Notes: a model not told the origin generated them from the sequence alone. 13,746 nucleotides of DNA from Eubacteriales bacterium (GCA_028701715.1 JAQVQF010000043.1:1-13746); one strand, 5' to 3'; counted from the stretch's first letter, positions 1 to 7,113 are shown. A program made the numbers and translations.

Positions 1-1306
1 CGTCCGTTTCCGAATCGAAGTCGTAGGTGATGCAGAGCGGCGTGCCTATTTCGTCCTCGCGGCGGTAACGCTTGCCGATAGAGCCGGTTTCGTCGTAATC
101 GACCATGAAGTGTTTGGCAAGCTCTGCGTAAAGCTTCCTCGCCGGCTCCGCCAGCTTCTTGGAAAGCGGGAGCACCGCCGCCTTGAAGGGCGCGAGCGTC
201 GGATGAATACGCAATACGGTTCTTATATCCTCGCTGCCTTCCGTGCCGATATTTTCCTCGTCATATGCGTCAATCAGCAGCGCCAGCGTCACGCGGTCGG
301 CGCCGAGAGAGGGTTCAATTACATATGGGACATACCGGGAATTATCTTCGGGGTCGAAATATGACAAATCCTCGCCCGAATGGGTTATATGCGCGTTGAG
401 ATCATAATCGGTCCTGTCGGCGACGCCCCAAAGCTCGCCCCAGCCGAACGGGAAGAGGAACTCGAAGTCGGTAGTCCCTTTTGAATAGAACGCCAGCTCC
501 GCCGGATCGTGGTCGCGAAGACGCAGGCTTTCATCCTTGATACCGAGATCGGTCAGCCATTTGTGGCAGTAATTTTTCCAATAAGCAAACCATTCGAGGT
601 CGGTGCCGGGCTTGCAAAAGAATTCCAGCTCCATTTGCTCGAATTCTCTGGTGCGGAAGGTGAAGTTGCCGGGGGTTATTTCGTTCCTGAAGGACTTGCC
701 TATCTGGCAGACGCCGAAGGGAATTTTTTTCCTTGTGGTACGCTGAACATTTTTAAAGTTGACGAAAATGCCCTGAGCGGTTTCCGGACGGAGATACACC
801 TCGTTCATGCTGTCCTCGGTGACGCCCTGAAAGGTTTTGAACATCATGTTGAACTTTCTGATAGGAGTAAAATCAGATTTACCGCAGCCGGGACAGGTGA
901 CATGATTTTCATTTATATATTCGGAAAGAGCGTCGTTGGTCATGCCCTCCACATTAACCGCGACATTGTTTTCCTTTGCCCAGTTTTCAATAAGCTGGTC
1001 GGCTCTGTGGCGCATTTTGCAGGACTTGCAATCTATGAGGGGATCGTTGAAATTGACGACATGCCCCGAAGCCACCCAGGTTTCGCGGTTCATGAGTATG
1101 GCGCAGTCAAGCCCGGTGTTGTAGGGCGATTCCTGAACGAATTTCTTCCACCAGGCCTTCTTGACGTTGTTTTTCATTTCCACACCGAGAGGGCCGTAAT
1201 CCCAGGTGTTGGCAAGCCCGCCGTAAATTTCGCTTCCGCCGTAAATAAAGCCCCTGCTTTTGCAATAGGAAACGATTTTATCCATTGTTTTTTCGGTGTT
1301 CTGCAT
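1..1306 (-). CDS. glyS: Glycyl-tRNA synthetase, single-chain alpha2 class II type (C-terminus cut by window edge)
   Basis: Cytoplasmic enzyme that charges tRNA-Gly with glycine using ATP. Reading the minus strand from ATG at 1304-1306 gives 435 uninterrupted codons to the left edge. The product opens with a class II N-terminal region rich in the family pattern GLANTWDYGPLG (about residues 30-41). Two Cys pairs, C93/C96 and C138/C141, look like the zinc site seen in bacterial alpha2 enzymes. Motif 2 is at about 206-226 (FRNE...TREFEQME), the glycine-specific region at about 287-300, and motif 3 at about 335-345 (GADRVTLALL). The visible end is in the anticodon-binding domain (KRYRREDEIGTPLCITYDF); I estimate only 25-30 residues are missing. 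AAAGGAA lies about 10 nt before the start. It is 69 nt downstream of an ABC transporter gene on the same strand, too close for a T-box leader, so its expression may depend on read-through. The family assignment is near certain. Confidence 0.97.
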   Translation of the reverse strand, partial: MQNTEKTMDKIVSYCKSRGFIYGGSEIYGGLANTWDYGPLGVEMKNNVKKAWWKKFVQESPYNTGLDCAILMNRETWVASGHVVNFNDPLIDCKSCKMRHRADQLIENWAKENNVAVNVEGMTNDALSEYINENHVTCPGCGKSDFTPIRKFNMMFKTFQGVTEDSMNEVYLRPETAQGIFVNFKNVQRTTRKKIPFGVCQIGKSFRNEITPGNFTFRTREFEQMELEFFCKPGTDLEWFAYWKNYCHKWLTDLGIKDESLRLRDHDPAELAFYSKGTTDFEFLFPFGWGELWGVADRTDYDLNAHITHSGEDLSYFDPEDNSRYVPYVIEPSLGADRVTLALLIDAYDEENIGTEGSEDIRTVLRIHPTLAPFKAAVLPLSKKLAEPARKLYAELAKHFMVDYDETGSIGKRYRREDEIGTPLCITYDFDSETD

Positions 1307-1338
1307 ATATGGCAATTCCTTTCGGTTGATGAGTAAAT

Positions 1339-1359
1339 GCCCCCCGCCCGGCGGGGGGC
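1339..1359 (-). terminator. GC-rich hairpin between the ABC transporter gene and glyS, possible weak terminator
   Basis: A 9-bp stem (GCCCCCCGC pairing with GCGGGGGGC on the plus strand, loop of 3 nt) begins 16 nt after the transporter stop codon and ends about 32 nt before the glyS start. Read in the direction of transcription it is followed by ATTTACT, not a real U-run, so it is not a textbook intrinsic terminator. It could slow polymerase, protect mRNA ends, or terminate partially. The hairpin is seen directly; its role is inference. Confidence 0.4.
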
Positions 1360-1375
1360 TGTATATTTCTTATTG

Positions 1376-3586
1376 TTATTTCTTCATTTTTGACATCTGA
1401 CGCTGAGCCATAACCAGCTTGTAATAACGCTTGCCGTTGGCTATAAGCTGATCGTGGGTGCCGATTTCCTCGATCTCACCCTTTTCAAGCACAATAAGCT
1501 TGGTGGCGTTTCGCAGAGTGGACAGCCTGTGCGCGATGGCGATGGTTGTCCTGCCTGCGGTGAGACGGTTGAGAGCGTCCTGAATCTGCTTTTCGGTCTT
1601 GGTGTCAAGAGACGCGGTCGCCTCGTCGAGGATTAATATCTTCGGGTTGCGGAGTATCGCTCTCGCTATGGCTATTCTTTGCTTTTCACCGCCCGAAAGC
1701 GTCTGTCCGCGTTCTCCTACCAGGGTATTGTAGCCGTCGGGGAGCTTCATGATAAACTGATGGGCGCTTGAAAGCTTGGATGCTCTTATAACGTCCTCGG
1801 GAGTGCAGCCCGGCAGCGCGTAGGCGATATTGGAATATATCGTACCCCTGAACAGATAGGTTTCCTGAAGCACGACGCCCACCTGAGATCTCAGACAGTG
1901 CTGTTCGTAATCGCGCAGATCCGTGCCGTCTATGGAAATGCTTCCGTCGGTGACGTCATAAAGCCGCATAACAAGGTTAATGAGCGTGGACTTGCCCACT
2001 CCGCTTCTGCCGACTATACCCACCATTTCGCCCTTGTTGATATCGACATTTATGTTTTTAAGTATATCTTCATAATTATTGTAGCCGAAATAAGCCTTGT
2101 TAAAGCGTATATTTCCCACAATTTCTTTATCCACCGCTTCGCTGGCGTTCGCAACGTCGGGTTCCTCGTCAAGCAGCTCGAATATTTTCGCCATCGAGGT
2201 CATGGACCGGGCGAACTGTCTGGGTAAGAAAGCCGCTTGTCTTACAGGTCCGTAGATGAGCGACACAAAGCCCATGAACATAACCAGCTGACCTAATGTC
2301 ATGGTGCCGTCAATGATTTTATTGCCCACAAAGAACAGCACAGCGTATTCGCCTATTCCGAGCAGGAAGAAGGCGAAGGGCATTATCATATTCCAGGTTT
2401 TTTCGTTCTTTTTGGATATATCCGCGACTTTTTTTGCCGCTTTGTCAAAGCGTTTCGATTCGTGCTTTTCGGTACCGAATACCTTGACCACGCGTATGCC
2501 CGAAAAAACGTCGTGCAGCAGCGAGTTTACGGAGGATTCCGCATGCCACTGACGGGTGTAAATGGAATGCATGAAGGTTCTTAAAAAGTAGAACATCAAT
2601 ATTATAAAGGGTATCGGGAGAAGAATGAGAATTGTCAGCTTCCAGTTCATTATGAACATTATTAAGCTAACACCTACGAAGGTCAGTCCGATGCGAAGTA
2701 TGTCGGGAAGCACGAACATAAGGAAATCCCGCATTACATCGGTATCCTGGGTGATACGCGTTATGATCTCGCCCGCGGTGCGCTTGCTTATACCGGCAAG
2801 CGACATGTCCTGAACCTTGCGGTAGACCGCTTCGCGCAGATTAACCGACATCTTGTTACCGACCCTGATGAGGAGTATCTGCCTCATCATGGGCAGGATT
2901 GTCAGCAGCAGCGCGATGCCCACCATGGCGGCGATTAAGCCGAAAAAGCCGCTGTCGGGACCGGGTGTGCCGTCCTTGACATACAGATAGTTATCGATGA
3001 TCTTCTTGCTGATATACGGCGCGTAAATATTTACGCCCGTCACGGCAAAGAACAGCACTAACGAGAAAATTATCTGTCCCATATAGGGCTTTGCGAAGGG
3101 AAGTATCTTATTTAAAAGCTTTTTACGGTTGGCGCAGTTGGGACACACCTTTGAGCCGGAATGATACGGAGTTCCGCATTTGGGGCAGCAGGTGTCGTCC
3201 TCGTCGGCTGCTATCCTGCCGAAAGCCCTTCCGCTGTGTACTGCCTTAAGGCGCTTGACCGTGTTCTGGAGAGCCACGGCGTTTTTCATATCCGAACGGC
3301 AAAGCTCGTGCCGTATACCGTCGGTTGTATATTCGATGGACGCGCAGCCGATATACTGGATATATTCGATATCATCCATATCGGTTATGGTGACCGATTT
3401 AATTTCGCCGTCCTCAGTGCATATATGGAGCGTTTTTCCGTTAACTCCGCCTCCGCCTGTCACATATTCGTTTTCCCGCGAAAGGTTGTAGCGGAATACA
3501 AACTGCGGTTCGGCGTCAAAGGAAGCGTTCACGCGTCCGAGCACCTTGTCGTAAAGGCTGCGGTTTGTTTTTAGTTTAGGAGGCAT
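1376..3586 (-). CDS. ABC exporter half-transporter with N-terminal PH-like region and zinc ribbon
   Basis: Membrane half-transporter of 736 residues, longer than the usual 570-600 because of its N-terminal extension. Residues 1-130 are beta-rich and end in a helix (about 102-116), which suggests a PH/GRAM-like fold. C134/C137 and C148/C151 form a CPxC...CPxC zinc ribbon. The exporter membrane domain covers about 165-450, with hydrophobic segments near 171-191, 213-232, 294-313, 316-335, 399-421 and 430-447. The ATPase domain is complete: Walker A GRSGVGKST (526-534), Q-loop Q574, signature LSGGE (630-634), Walker B ending D654-E655, D-loop near 661, H-loop H686. The start has AAGGTG 5 nt upstream. 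It is third in a leftward operon, and pairing with the product at 4501-6783 as a heterodimer is inferred. The substrate is unknown; I recall similar extensions in transporters beside cyanophycin genes in beta-proteobacteria, but no cyanophycin gene is visible here. Confidence 0.93.
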   Translation of the reverse strand: MPPKLKTNRSLYDKVLGRVNASFDAEPQFVFRYNLSRENEYVTGGGGVNGKTLHICTEDGEIKSVTITDMDDIEYIQYIGCASIEYTTDGIRHELCRSDMKNAVALQNTVKRLKAVHSGRAFGRIAADEDDTCCPKCGTPYHSGSKVCPNCANRKKLLNKILPFAKPYMGQIIFSLVLFFAVTGVNIYAPYISKKIIDNYLYVKDGTPGPDSGFFGLIAAMVGIALLLTILPMMRQILLIRVGNKMSVNLREAVYRKVQDMSLAGISKRTAGEIITRITQDTDVMRDFLMFVLPDILRIGLTFVGVSLIMFIMNWKLTILILLPIPFIILMFYFLRTFMHSIYTRQWHAESSVNSLLHDVFSGIRVVKVFGTEKHESKRFDKAAKKVADISKKNEKTWNMIMPFAFFLLGIGEYAVLFFVGNKIIDGTMTLGQLVMFMGFVSLIYGPVRQAAFLPRQFARSMTSMAKIFELLDEEPDVANASEAVDKEIVGNIRFNKAYFGYNNYEDILKNINVDINKGEMVGIVGRSGVGKSTLINLVMRLYDVTDGSISIDGTDLRDYEQHCLRSQVGVVLQETYLFRGTIYSNIAYALPGCTPEDVIRASKLSSAHQFIMKLPDGYNTLVGERGQTLSGGEKQRIAIARAILRNPKILILDEATASLDTKTEKQIQDALNRLTAGRTTIAIAHRLSTLRNATKLIVLEKGEIEEIGTHDQLIANGKRYYKLVMAQRQMSKMKK

Positions 3587-3599
3587 ATATTCACCTTGT

Positions 3600-3619
3600 A
3601 ATTAACAGATGAGTTAATT
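3600..3619. repeat. Short palindrome just upstream of the second ABC gene's ribosome site
   Basis: AATTAAC and GTTAATT form a 7-bp inverted repeat with a 6-nt loop. It ends 2 nt from the AAGGTG ribosome-binding site (3592-3597) of the gene starting at 3586. It could be an operator or an mRNA hairpin that tunes translation. The structure is seen; the role is a guess. Confidence 0.4.
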
Positions 3620-3635
3620 TGAATTAATATTATTT

Positions 3636-3819
3636 GTTTTACATCCGGGCTTCCCGGCTGTAAAACACCTTAAAAAGCGCGTTAAGCGCGTCCGGGCGGT
3701 GCGCTTTGCGCAGCGCGTTCGCTCGGCCGAGGGGGTTCCAAAAAATATCGAAACGATATTTTAGGGCGAAAAGCGAGCGAAATATCCAAGTTTACTTGCA
3801 AAACCCCGGTTTTGCAAGT
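3636..3819. repeat. Cluster of palindromes in the spacer between the DUF1854 gene and the second ABC gene
   Basis: This stretch of under 190 bp packs at least five inverted repeats. 3636-3666 pairs GTTTTACA with TGTAAAAC, then CCGGG with CCCGG, with one mismatch and a 3-nt loop. 3700-3712 is TGCGC/GCGCA with loop TTT. 3722-3731 is the perfect palindrome CTCGGCCGAG. 3742-3762 is AAAATATCG/CGATATTTT with loop AAA. 3794-3819 is a 12-bp stem, ACTTGCAAAACC with its complement. A GCGC repeat near 3677-3689 followed by TTTTT on the minus strand is terminator-like, as is the 3742-3762 stem with T6. The arrangement resembles an interspersed palindromic (REP/BIME-like) block or a processing and attenuation region. 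It separates two cotranscribed genes by 239 bp. Copies elsewhere in the genome cannot be assessed from this window. Confidence 0.7.
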
Positions 3820-3825
3820 CAAACG

Positions 3826-4392
3826 TTATAGATAGAGTTCTATCTTTCTGAAGCTTTTTCTGTCGAGAGCCATAACATCGGGTATCTCGAAACGGTTGCC
3901 GTCCACATCTGTGAGGACAAGCCGGCTTTCGGACACCTTGGCGATGTTGCGGAAGGTGTCATGCATGGCAAAGGACATCCTGCCGTGGTTGGTTTCGGTT
4001 TCCCAGTAGGAATAGCCGAATCTTTCTTTTAATGAAAAGATTTTTTGTATTACGGGTGTAAAATATTTTCTTTTCAACTCTTTTTCTATTATGTCGCGGC
4101 CCTTCCCGTCGAAATCGCCGAGGCTTTTTATTACGCCGTATTCATTACCGTCCTTGTCGGTGACGGATATGAATGTGTCGGCGGAATCATAAGGGAAAGC
4201 CCTGTGGAAGAATACGCGACTGAGGTCCTGCCATACCGGCTCTTCCGAAGAGGAAGTGTCCAGGTCGTCCTTTTTAACCATGGGTATAAAGGCGTTGACG
4301 CAGGGGAAACCGTTGTCGGTTTCGTAAAATTTCGCGTTTTCCGGTGTCAGATATACTATTTTTACTATTTCAAGAAAATCATTTTTTTCCAT
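3826..4392 (-). CDS. DUF1854 domain protein, accessory to the flanking ABC transporter
   Basis: A 188-residue soluble protein with no signal peptide or membrane segment, built almost entirely of the DUF1854 domain. Recognisable family features are HRAFP (63-67), the ISVTDKDGNE region (75-84), a helix rich in E/K then YFTPVIQKI (110-118), WETETNHG (130-137), LTDVDGNRFEIPD (160-172) and LDRKS (176-180). DUF1854 has no assigned function. I recall it as a C-terminal or adjacent partner of ABC transporter proteins, including ones linked to cyanophycin metabolism in beta-proteobacteria, and ligand binding has been suggested. Here it sits between two ABC half-transporter genes on the same strand, which supports a role in that transporter. 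I chose ATG at 4390-4392 because GAGAGG lies 6 nt upstream. The in-frame ATG at 4476 lies inside a hairpin, has no ribosome site, and would add a non-conserved 28-residue tail. Confidence 0.87.
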   Translation of the reverse strand: MEKNDFLEIVKIVYLTPENAKFYETDNGFPCVNAFIPMVKKDDLDTSSSEEPVWQDLSRVFFHRAFPYDSADTFISVTDKDGNEYGVIKSLGDFDGKGRDIIEKELKRKYFTPVIQKIFSLKERFGYSYWETETNHGRMSFAMHDTFRNIAKVSESRLVLTDVDGNRFEIPDVMALDRKSFRKIELYL

Positions 4393-4474
4393 TATAAACC
4401 TCTCTTTAAGGTTATAGCTTGTCTTCGGCTCCGTAAGCGAATGCTTCCGCCCGAGGCGAAACAAACTTTTTGCC

Positions 4475-4495
4475 ATAAGCGGCTTAGCCGCTTAT
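4475..4495. repeat. Hairpin in the spacer after the first ABC gene
   Basis: ATAAGCGGC and GCCGCTTAT form a 9-bp stem with a 3-nt loop, 5 nt after the stop codon of the gene at 4501-6783. On the minus strand it is followed by GGCAAAAAGTTTGTTT, which lacks a strong U-run, so full termination is unlikely. Smaller stems follow at about 4436-4447 (AAGC/GCTT) and 4448-4463 (TTC-GCC/GGCGAA with a bulge). This may be a partial terminator or a processing site that sets relative expression of the downstream genes. Confidence 0.5.
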
Positions 4496-4500
4496 AGCGC

Positions 4501-6783
4501 CTATTCTTCAATGCCGATGGTTTTCAGCGCTTCCGCCTGCATTTTATAAAGCTCGAAGTATTTACCCTTCTTTTTCAACAGCTCGAGCGCGGTGCCCTCC
4601 TCCGGCATTTTACCGTTTTCAAGCACTATGAGCTTATCCGCGTCGCGGAGTGTCGAAAGCCTGTGGGCAATAATTATCGTCGTTCTGTCTCTGGTAAGGT
4701 TGTCGAGCGCGTCCTGTATCTGCCTTTCCGTTTGGGTATCCATAGCGGCGGTAGCCTCGTCGAGCACCAGAATACAGGGGTTTTTAAGCACCGCTCTTGC
4801 GATGGAAAGGCGCTGCTTTTCACCGCCGGAAAGCTCCTTGTATCCGAAACCTACCATTGTTTCATAAGCGTCGGGGTATTTGACAATAAACTGATGCGCG
4901 GAGGCAATCTTCGCCGCGGCGATAACTTCCTCGTTGGTGGCGTCGGGGCGCGCGTAGCGGATGTTGTCCATTATTGTGCCGCGGAACAGATAGGTTTCCT
5001 GGGACACGATGGCAACCGCCGAACGCAGCGTTTCAAACGACAGGCTTTTTAGATTAACGCCGTCGATGAGCACCTCTCCGGATACGGGGTCGTAAAGCCG
5101 GGTCAGCAGGTTCGCCAGCGTCGATTTACCGGCGCCGGTCTGTCCGACAATGCCGAGCGTTGACCCTGCCGGGACATTGAAGGAGATATGATCTATTACA
5201 ATTCTGTTTTCTTCATATGAGAAGGTGACGTCTTTGAATTCCACCTCACCCTTCAGGCTGTTGAGGGTTACGGGATTTTCCGCTTCCTTGACTTCCGGTA
5301 TGGAGTCGCTTATCTCAAACAGTCTCTGCAGAGCGTTGAGACATTCCGACCACCAGTTGGAAACGTCCGCGAAGAAGTCGAGAGGGTCATATATCATGCC
5401 GACATAGGCGATAAAGGTCATCAGCTTGCCGTAATTGAGATTGCCGGTATGCTTCATAACCTGCCAGCCGCCGACAGCCCAGACCACATACACGCCGAGC
5501 TTCATCATAAAACCGAGCATACGGAAAACCTTGTTGGCGGTGACGCCGATAACCGTCTGCGCATCCGCCTGTGCTTCCGAACGGTGCTGGAATCTCTTTA
5601 TCTCGGTTTCTTCCCTTGAAAATGATTTAACGACTCTCATTCCGTTGAGTACGTCCGATATAAGGGAATTGAAGGAGCGACGTTTGGAATAGGACCTTGC
5701 GTGCAGCTTCCCGAACATTGTAAAGGTGACTTTGAACGCTATTATAAATATAGGTATCGTTATAAAGGTATAAAGCGTAAGTATCGGATCCATAAGCAGC
5801 ATCACGACGAGCACAGCCAGAAGCTGAAGTATGCTCGTGACCAGATATGGGAACCCGTTGCAGAAGAACCAGTATATCGTCGTGGCGTCGGAATTTATCT
5901 GAGTCATAAGTCCGCCGGTCTGGCGGCTTGTGAAAAATCTCAGCGAAAGCCCCCCGATGGTGTCGAATATGGTCTTTTTAAGATCATATACCACTTCGGC
6001 GGCAACCTTCGCGCTAATAATTCCGTTGATTACGGAAATAAGAAGCGATAAAAGGCGAACGCCGATAATCATCAGGATTATCTTGCCGATTTCACCGTAC
6101 ATGCTTCCGCTTTCGTTTAGCACTTCGTTATAAAAAATGTTATTGGAAACATACGGGGAAATGATACCAAGCCCCGCCACCATGATAAAGGTCAGGAATA
6201 TCATGTAAATGTAGGCTTTATATTTTAAGAAAAGCTTTGCCAGGCGTTTTACAAGCTTGGCCTTTTCCATGCATTTGGGGCATATTTTTCGGTCGGCATC
6301 CGGGTATCTGCGATGGCATTTAGGACAAAAATGAGCTTCCTCGTTTTCACCCTTCAGTTTTTCCTCGTCAACCTTGCCGTCTTTTTTAAGCTGGTTTGCC
6401 GCGTCGCAGAGCACGTTCGCGTCATGCTTGCAGGAAGAGGTAAACCGCATTATTTCAACAGCCTTGCCGTCCTTTTCACAAACGGCACGTCCGCCGGAAA
6501 TAAACAATTCGACCGCGTAATTTTCAAAATCCGCGATTATATATTCGCTGTAGTCGGTACATTCAAAGTATTCTGTGCGGTTTTCGGCTTTGGCTTTTCC
6601 TTCAAAGGTAACAAACCCTTCGGCAACCGCAATCTTTTCCTTAGTGAGAACAGCAAACACGTTCTTATATATGCCGTCCTTGCCCATATCGCTTTCCATG
6701 GTAATGACACACTCGTCCATAGGTATGCCCTTTTCGCCGAAAAACGCTACGAGCGACAGGGAGAATTTTTTTAGCTCTGTCAT
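4501..6783 (-). CDS. ABC exporter half-transporter with N-terminal PH-like region and zinc ribbon (first gene of operon)
   Basis: Membrane half-transporter of 760 residues with the same architecture as the product at 1376-3586. Residues 1-150 form a beta-rich region closing with a helix (about 122-134). C153/C156 and C168/C171 make the CPKC...CPKC zinc ribbon. The exporter membrane domain covers about 185-470, with hydrophobic segments near 191-211, 233-256, 307-330, 332-352, 417-440 and 452-466. The ATPase domain has Walker A GQTGAGKST (547-555), Q-loop Q595, signature LSGGEKQR (651-658), Walker B D675-E676, an AMD D-loop (680-682) and H707. Both partners therefore keep catalytic glutamate and signature, so I predict two working ATP sites. 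The start ATG at 6781-6783 has a modest AGGT about 9 nt upstream. It heads the operon and is preceded by a structured leader and candidate promoter. Substrate and direction are unknown, though the fold is that of exporters. Confidence 0.93.
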   Translation of the reverse strand: MTELKKFSLSLVAFFGEKGIPMDECVITMESDMGKDGIYKNVFAVLTKEKIAVAEGFVTFEGKAKAENRTEYFECTDYSEYIIADFENYAVELFISGGRAVCEKDGKAVEIMRFTSSCKHDANVLCDAANQLKKDGKVDEEKLKGENEEAHFCPKCHRRYPDADRKICPKCMEKAKLVKRLAKLFLKYKAYIYMIFLTFIMVAGLGIISPYVSNNIFYNEVLNESGSMYGEIGKIILMIIGVRLLSLLISVINGIISAKVAAEVVYDLKKTIFDTIGGLSLRFFTSRQTGGLMTQINSDATTIYWFFCNGFPYLVTSILQLLAVLVVMLLMDPILTLYTFITIPIFIIAFKVTFTMFGKLHARSYSKRRSFNSLISDVLNGMRVVKSFSREETEIKRFQHRSEAQADAQTVIGVTANKVFRMLGFMMKLGVYVVWAVGGWQVMKHTGNLNYGKLMTFIAYVGMIYDPLDFFADVSNWWSECLNALQRLFEISDSIPEVKEAENPVTLNSLKGEVEFKDVTFSYEENRIVIDHISFNVPAGSTLGIVGQTGAGKSTLANLLTRLYDPVSGEVLIDGVNLKSLSFETLRSAVAIVSQETYLFRGTIMDNIRYARPDATNEEVIAAAKIASAHQFIVKYPDAYETMVGFGYKELSGGEKQRLSIARAVLKNPCILVLDEATAAMDTQTERQIQDALDNLTRDRTTIIIAHRLSTLRDADKLIVLENGKMPEEGTALELLKKKGKYFELYKMQAEALKTIGIEE

Positions 6784-6925
6784 TTTTAATTACCTGCGGG
6801 ACATTGCCGTGAGATGACCGTATCCCGGAAAAAATTCCTTCCGCGTGACAAACAGACGCCGTGAGTCGCATCTTTCGCGGAAACGCTTTTTTTATGCCGG
6901 CACAGCATAATGCCGGCAAAAACAC
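6784..6925 (-). promoter_or_regulatory. Predicted structured 5' leader of the ABC/DUF1854 operon
   Basis: From the predicted transcription start to the first gene there are about 140 nt. In transcript sense the leader has two TGCCGGCA palindromes (6911-6918 and 6895-6902). These can pair with each other or take part in an alternative GCATAA/TTATGC stem (6892-6910). A 7-bp stem TTCCGCG/CGCGGAA then encloses an inner GATGC/GCGTC hairpin, and CTCACGGC occurs twice. Mutually exclusive pairings hint at regulation. I could not match it to a riboswitch class I know. Confidence 0.35.
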
Positions 6926-6931
6926 ATTCTA

Positions 6932-6960
6932 ATAATACAATATATAAAAACAAAAAGCAA
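6932..6960 (-). promoter_or_regulatory. Candidate sigma-A promoter for the ABC/DUF1854 operon
   Basis: On the minus strand TTGCTT (6955-6960) is followed after exactly 17 nt by TATTAT (6932-6937). The -10 box matches 5 of 6 consensus bases and the -35 only 3 of 6. The surroundings are AT-rich and no gene lies between this site and 6783. Expected start of transcription is near 6925. Confidence 0.45.
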
Positions 6961-7113
6961 GCGTAATACTATATGTTTTAAAGTTTATTTGGTTGAGTAA
7001 TTTGTACAATATATACAAAGTTATTTAACAAATAATCTAAATTAAATTAATAAAATTCATGTTTTTCATAAATTTTATATTATCGTATATTAACGCTTGC
7101 TTTTTATTATTAT
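6944..7113. repeat. Inverted repeat pair bounding an AT-rich segment
   Basis: AAAAAGCAAGCGT at 6952-6964 is repeated exactly in inverted form at 7093-7105. Weaker matching extends outward to about 6944 and 7113. The 128 bp between the arms is very AT-rich, with no recognisable gene, and holds a smaller TTTGTA/TACAAA palindrome (7001-7019). The left arm overlaps the -35 region of the ABC operon promoter. It could be a small non-autonomous mobile element, a pair of binding sites, or chance in AT-rich DNA. I see no convincing target-site duplication. Confidence 0.45.

Noticed and set aside
509..1336. 275-codon open frame on the plus strand
   Set aside because: It lies exactly antisense to a clear glycyl-tRNA synthetase with all family motifs; there is no ribosome site or recognisable product.
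4393..4476. Upstream ATG start for the DUF1854 gene
   Set aside because: No ribosome site, start codon inside a hairpin, and the added residues do not resemble the family; ATG at 4392 has GAGAGG at good spacing.
6784..6925. Mini-ykkC (guanidine-II) riboswitch suggested by two ACGG motifs
   Set aside because: The bases flanking each ACGG do not pair into the short stems that class needs.
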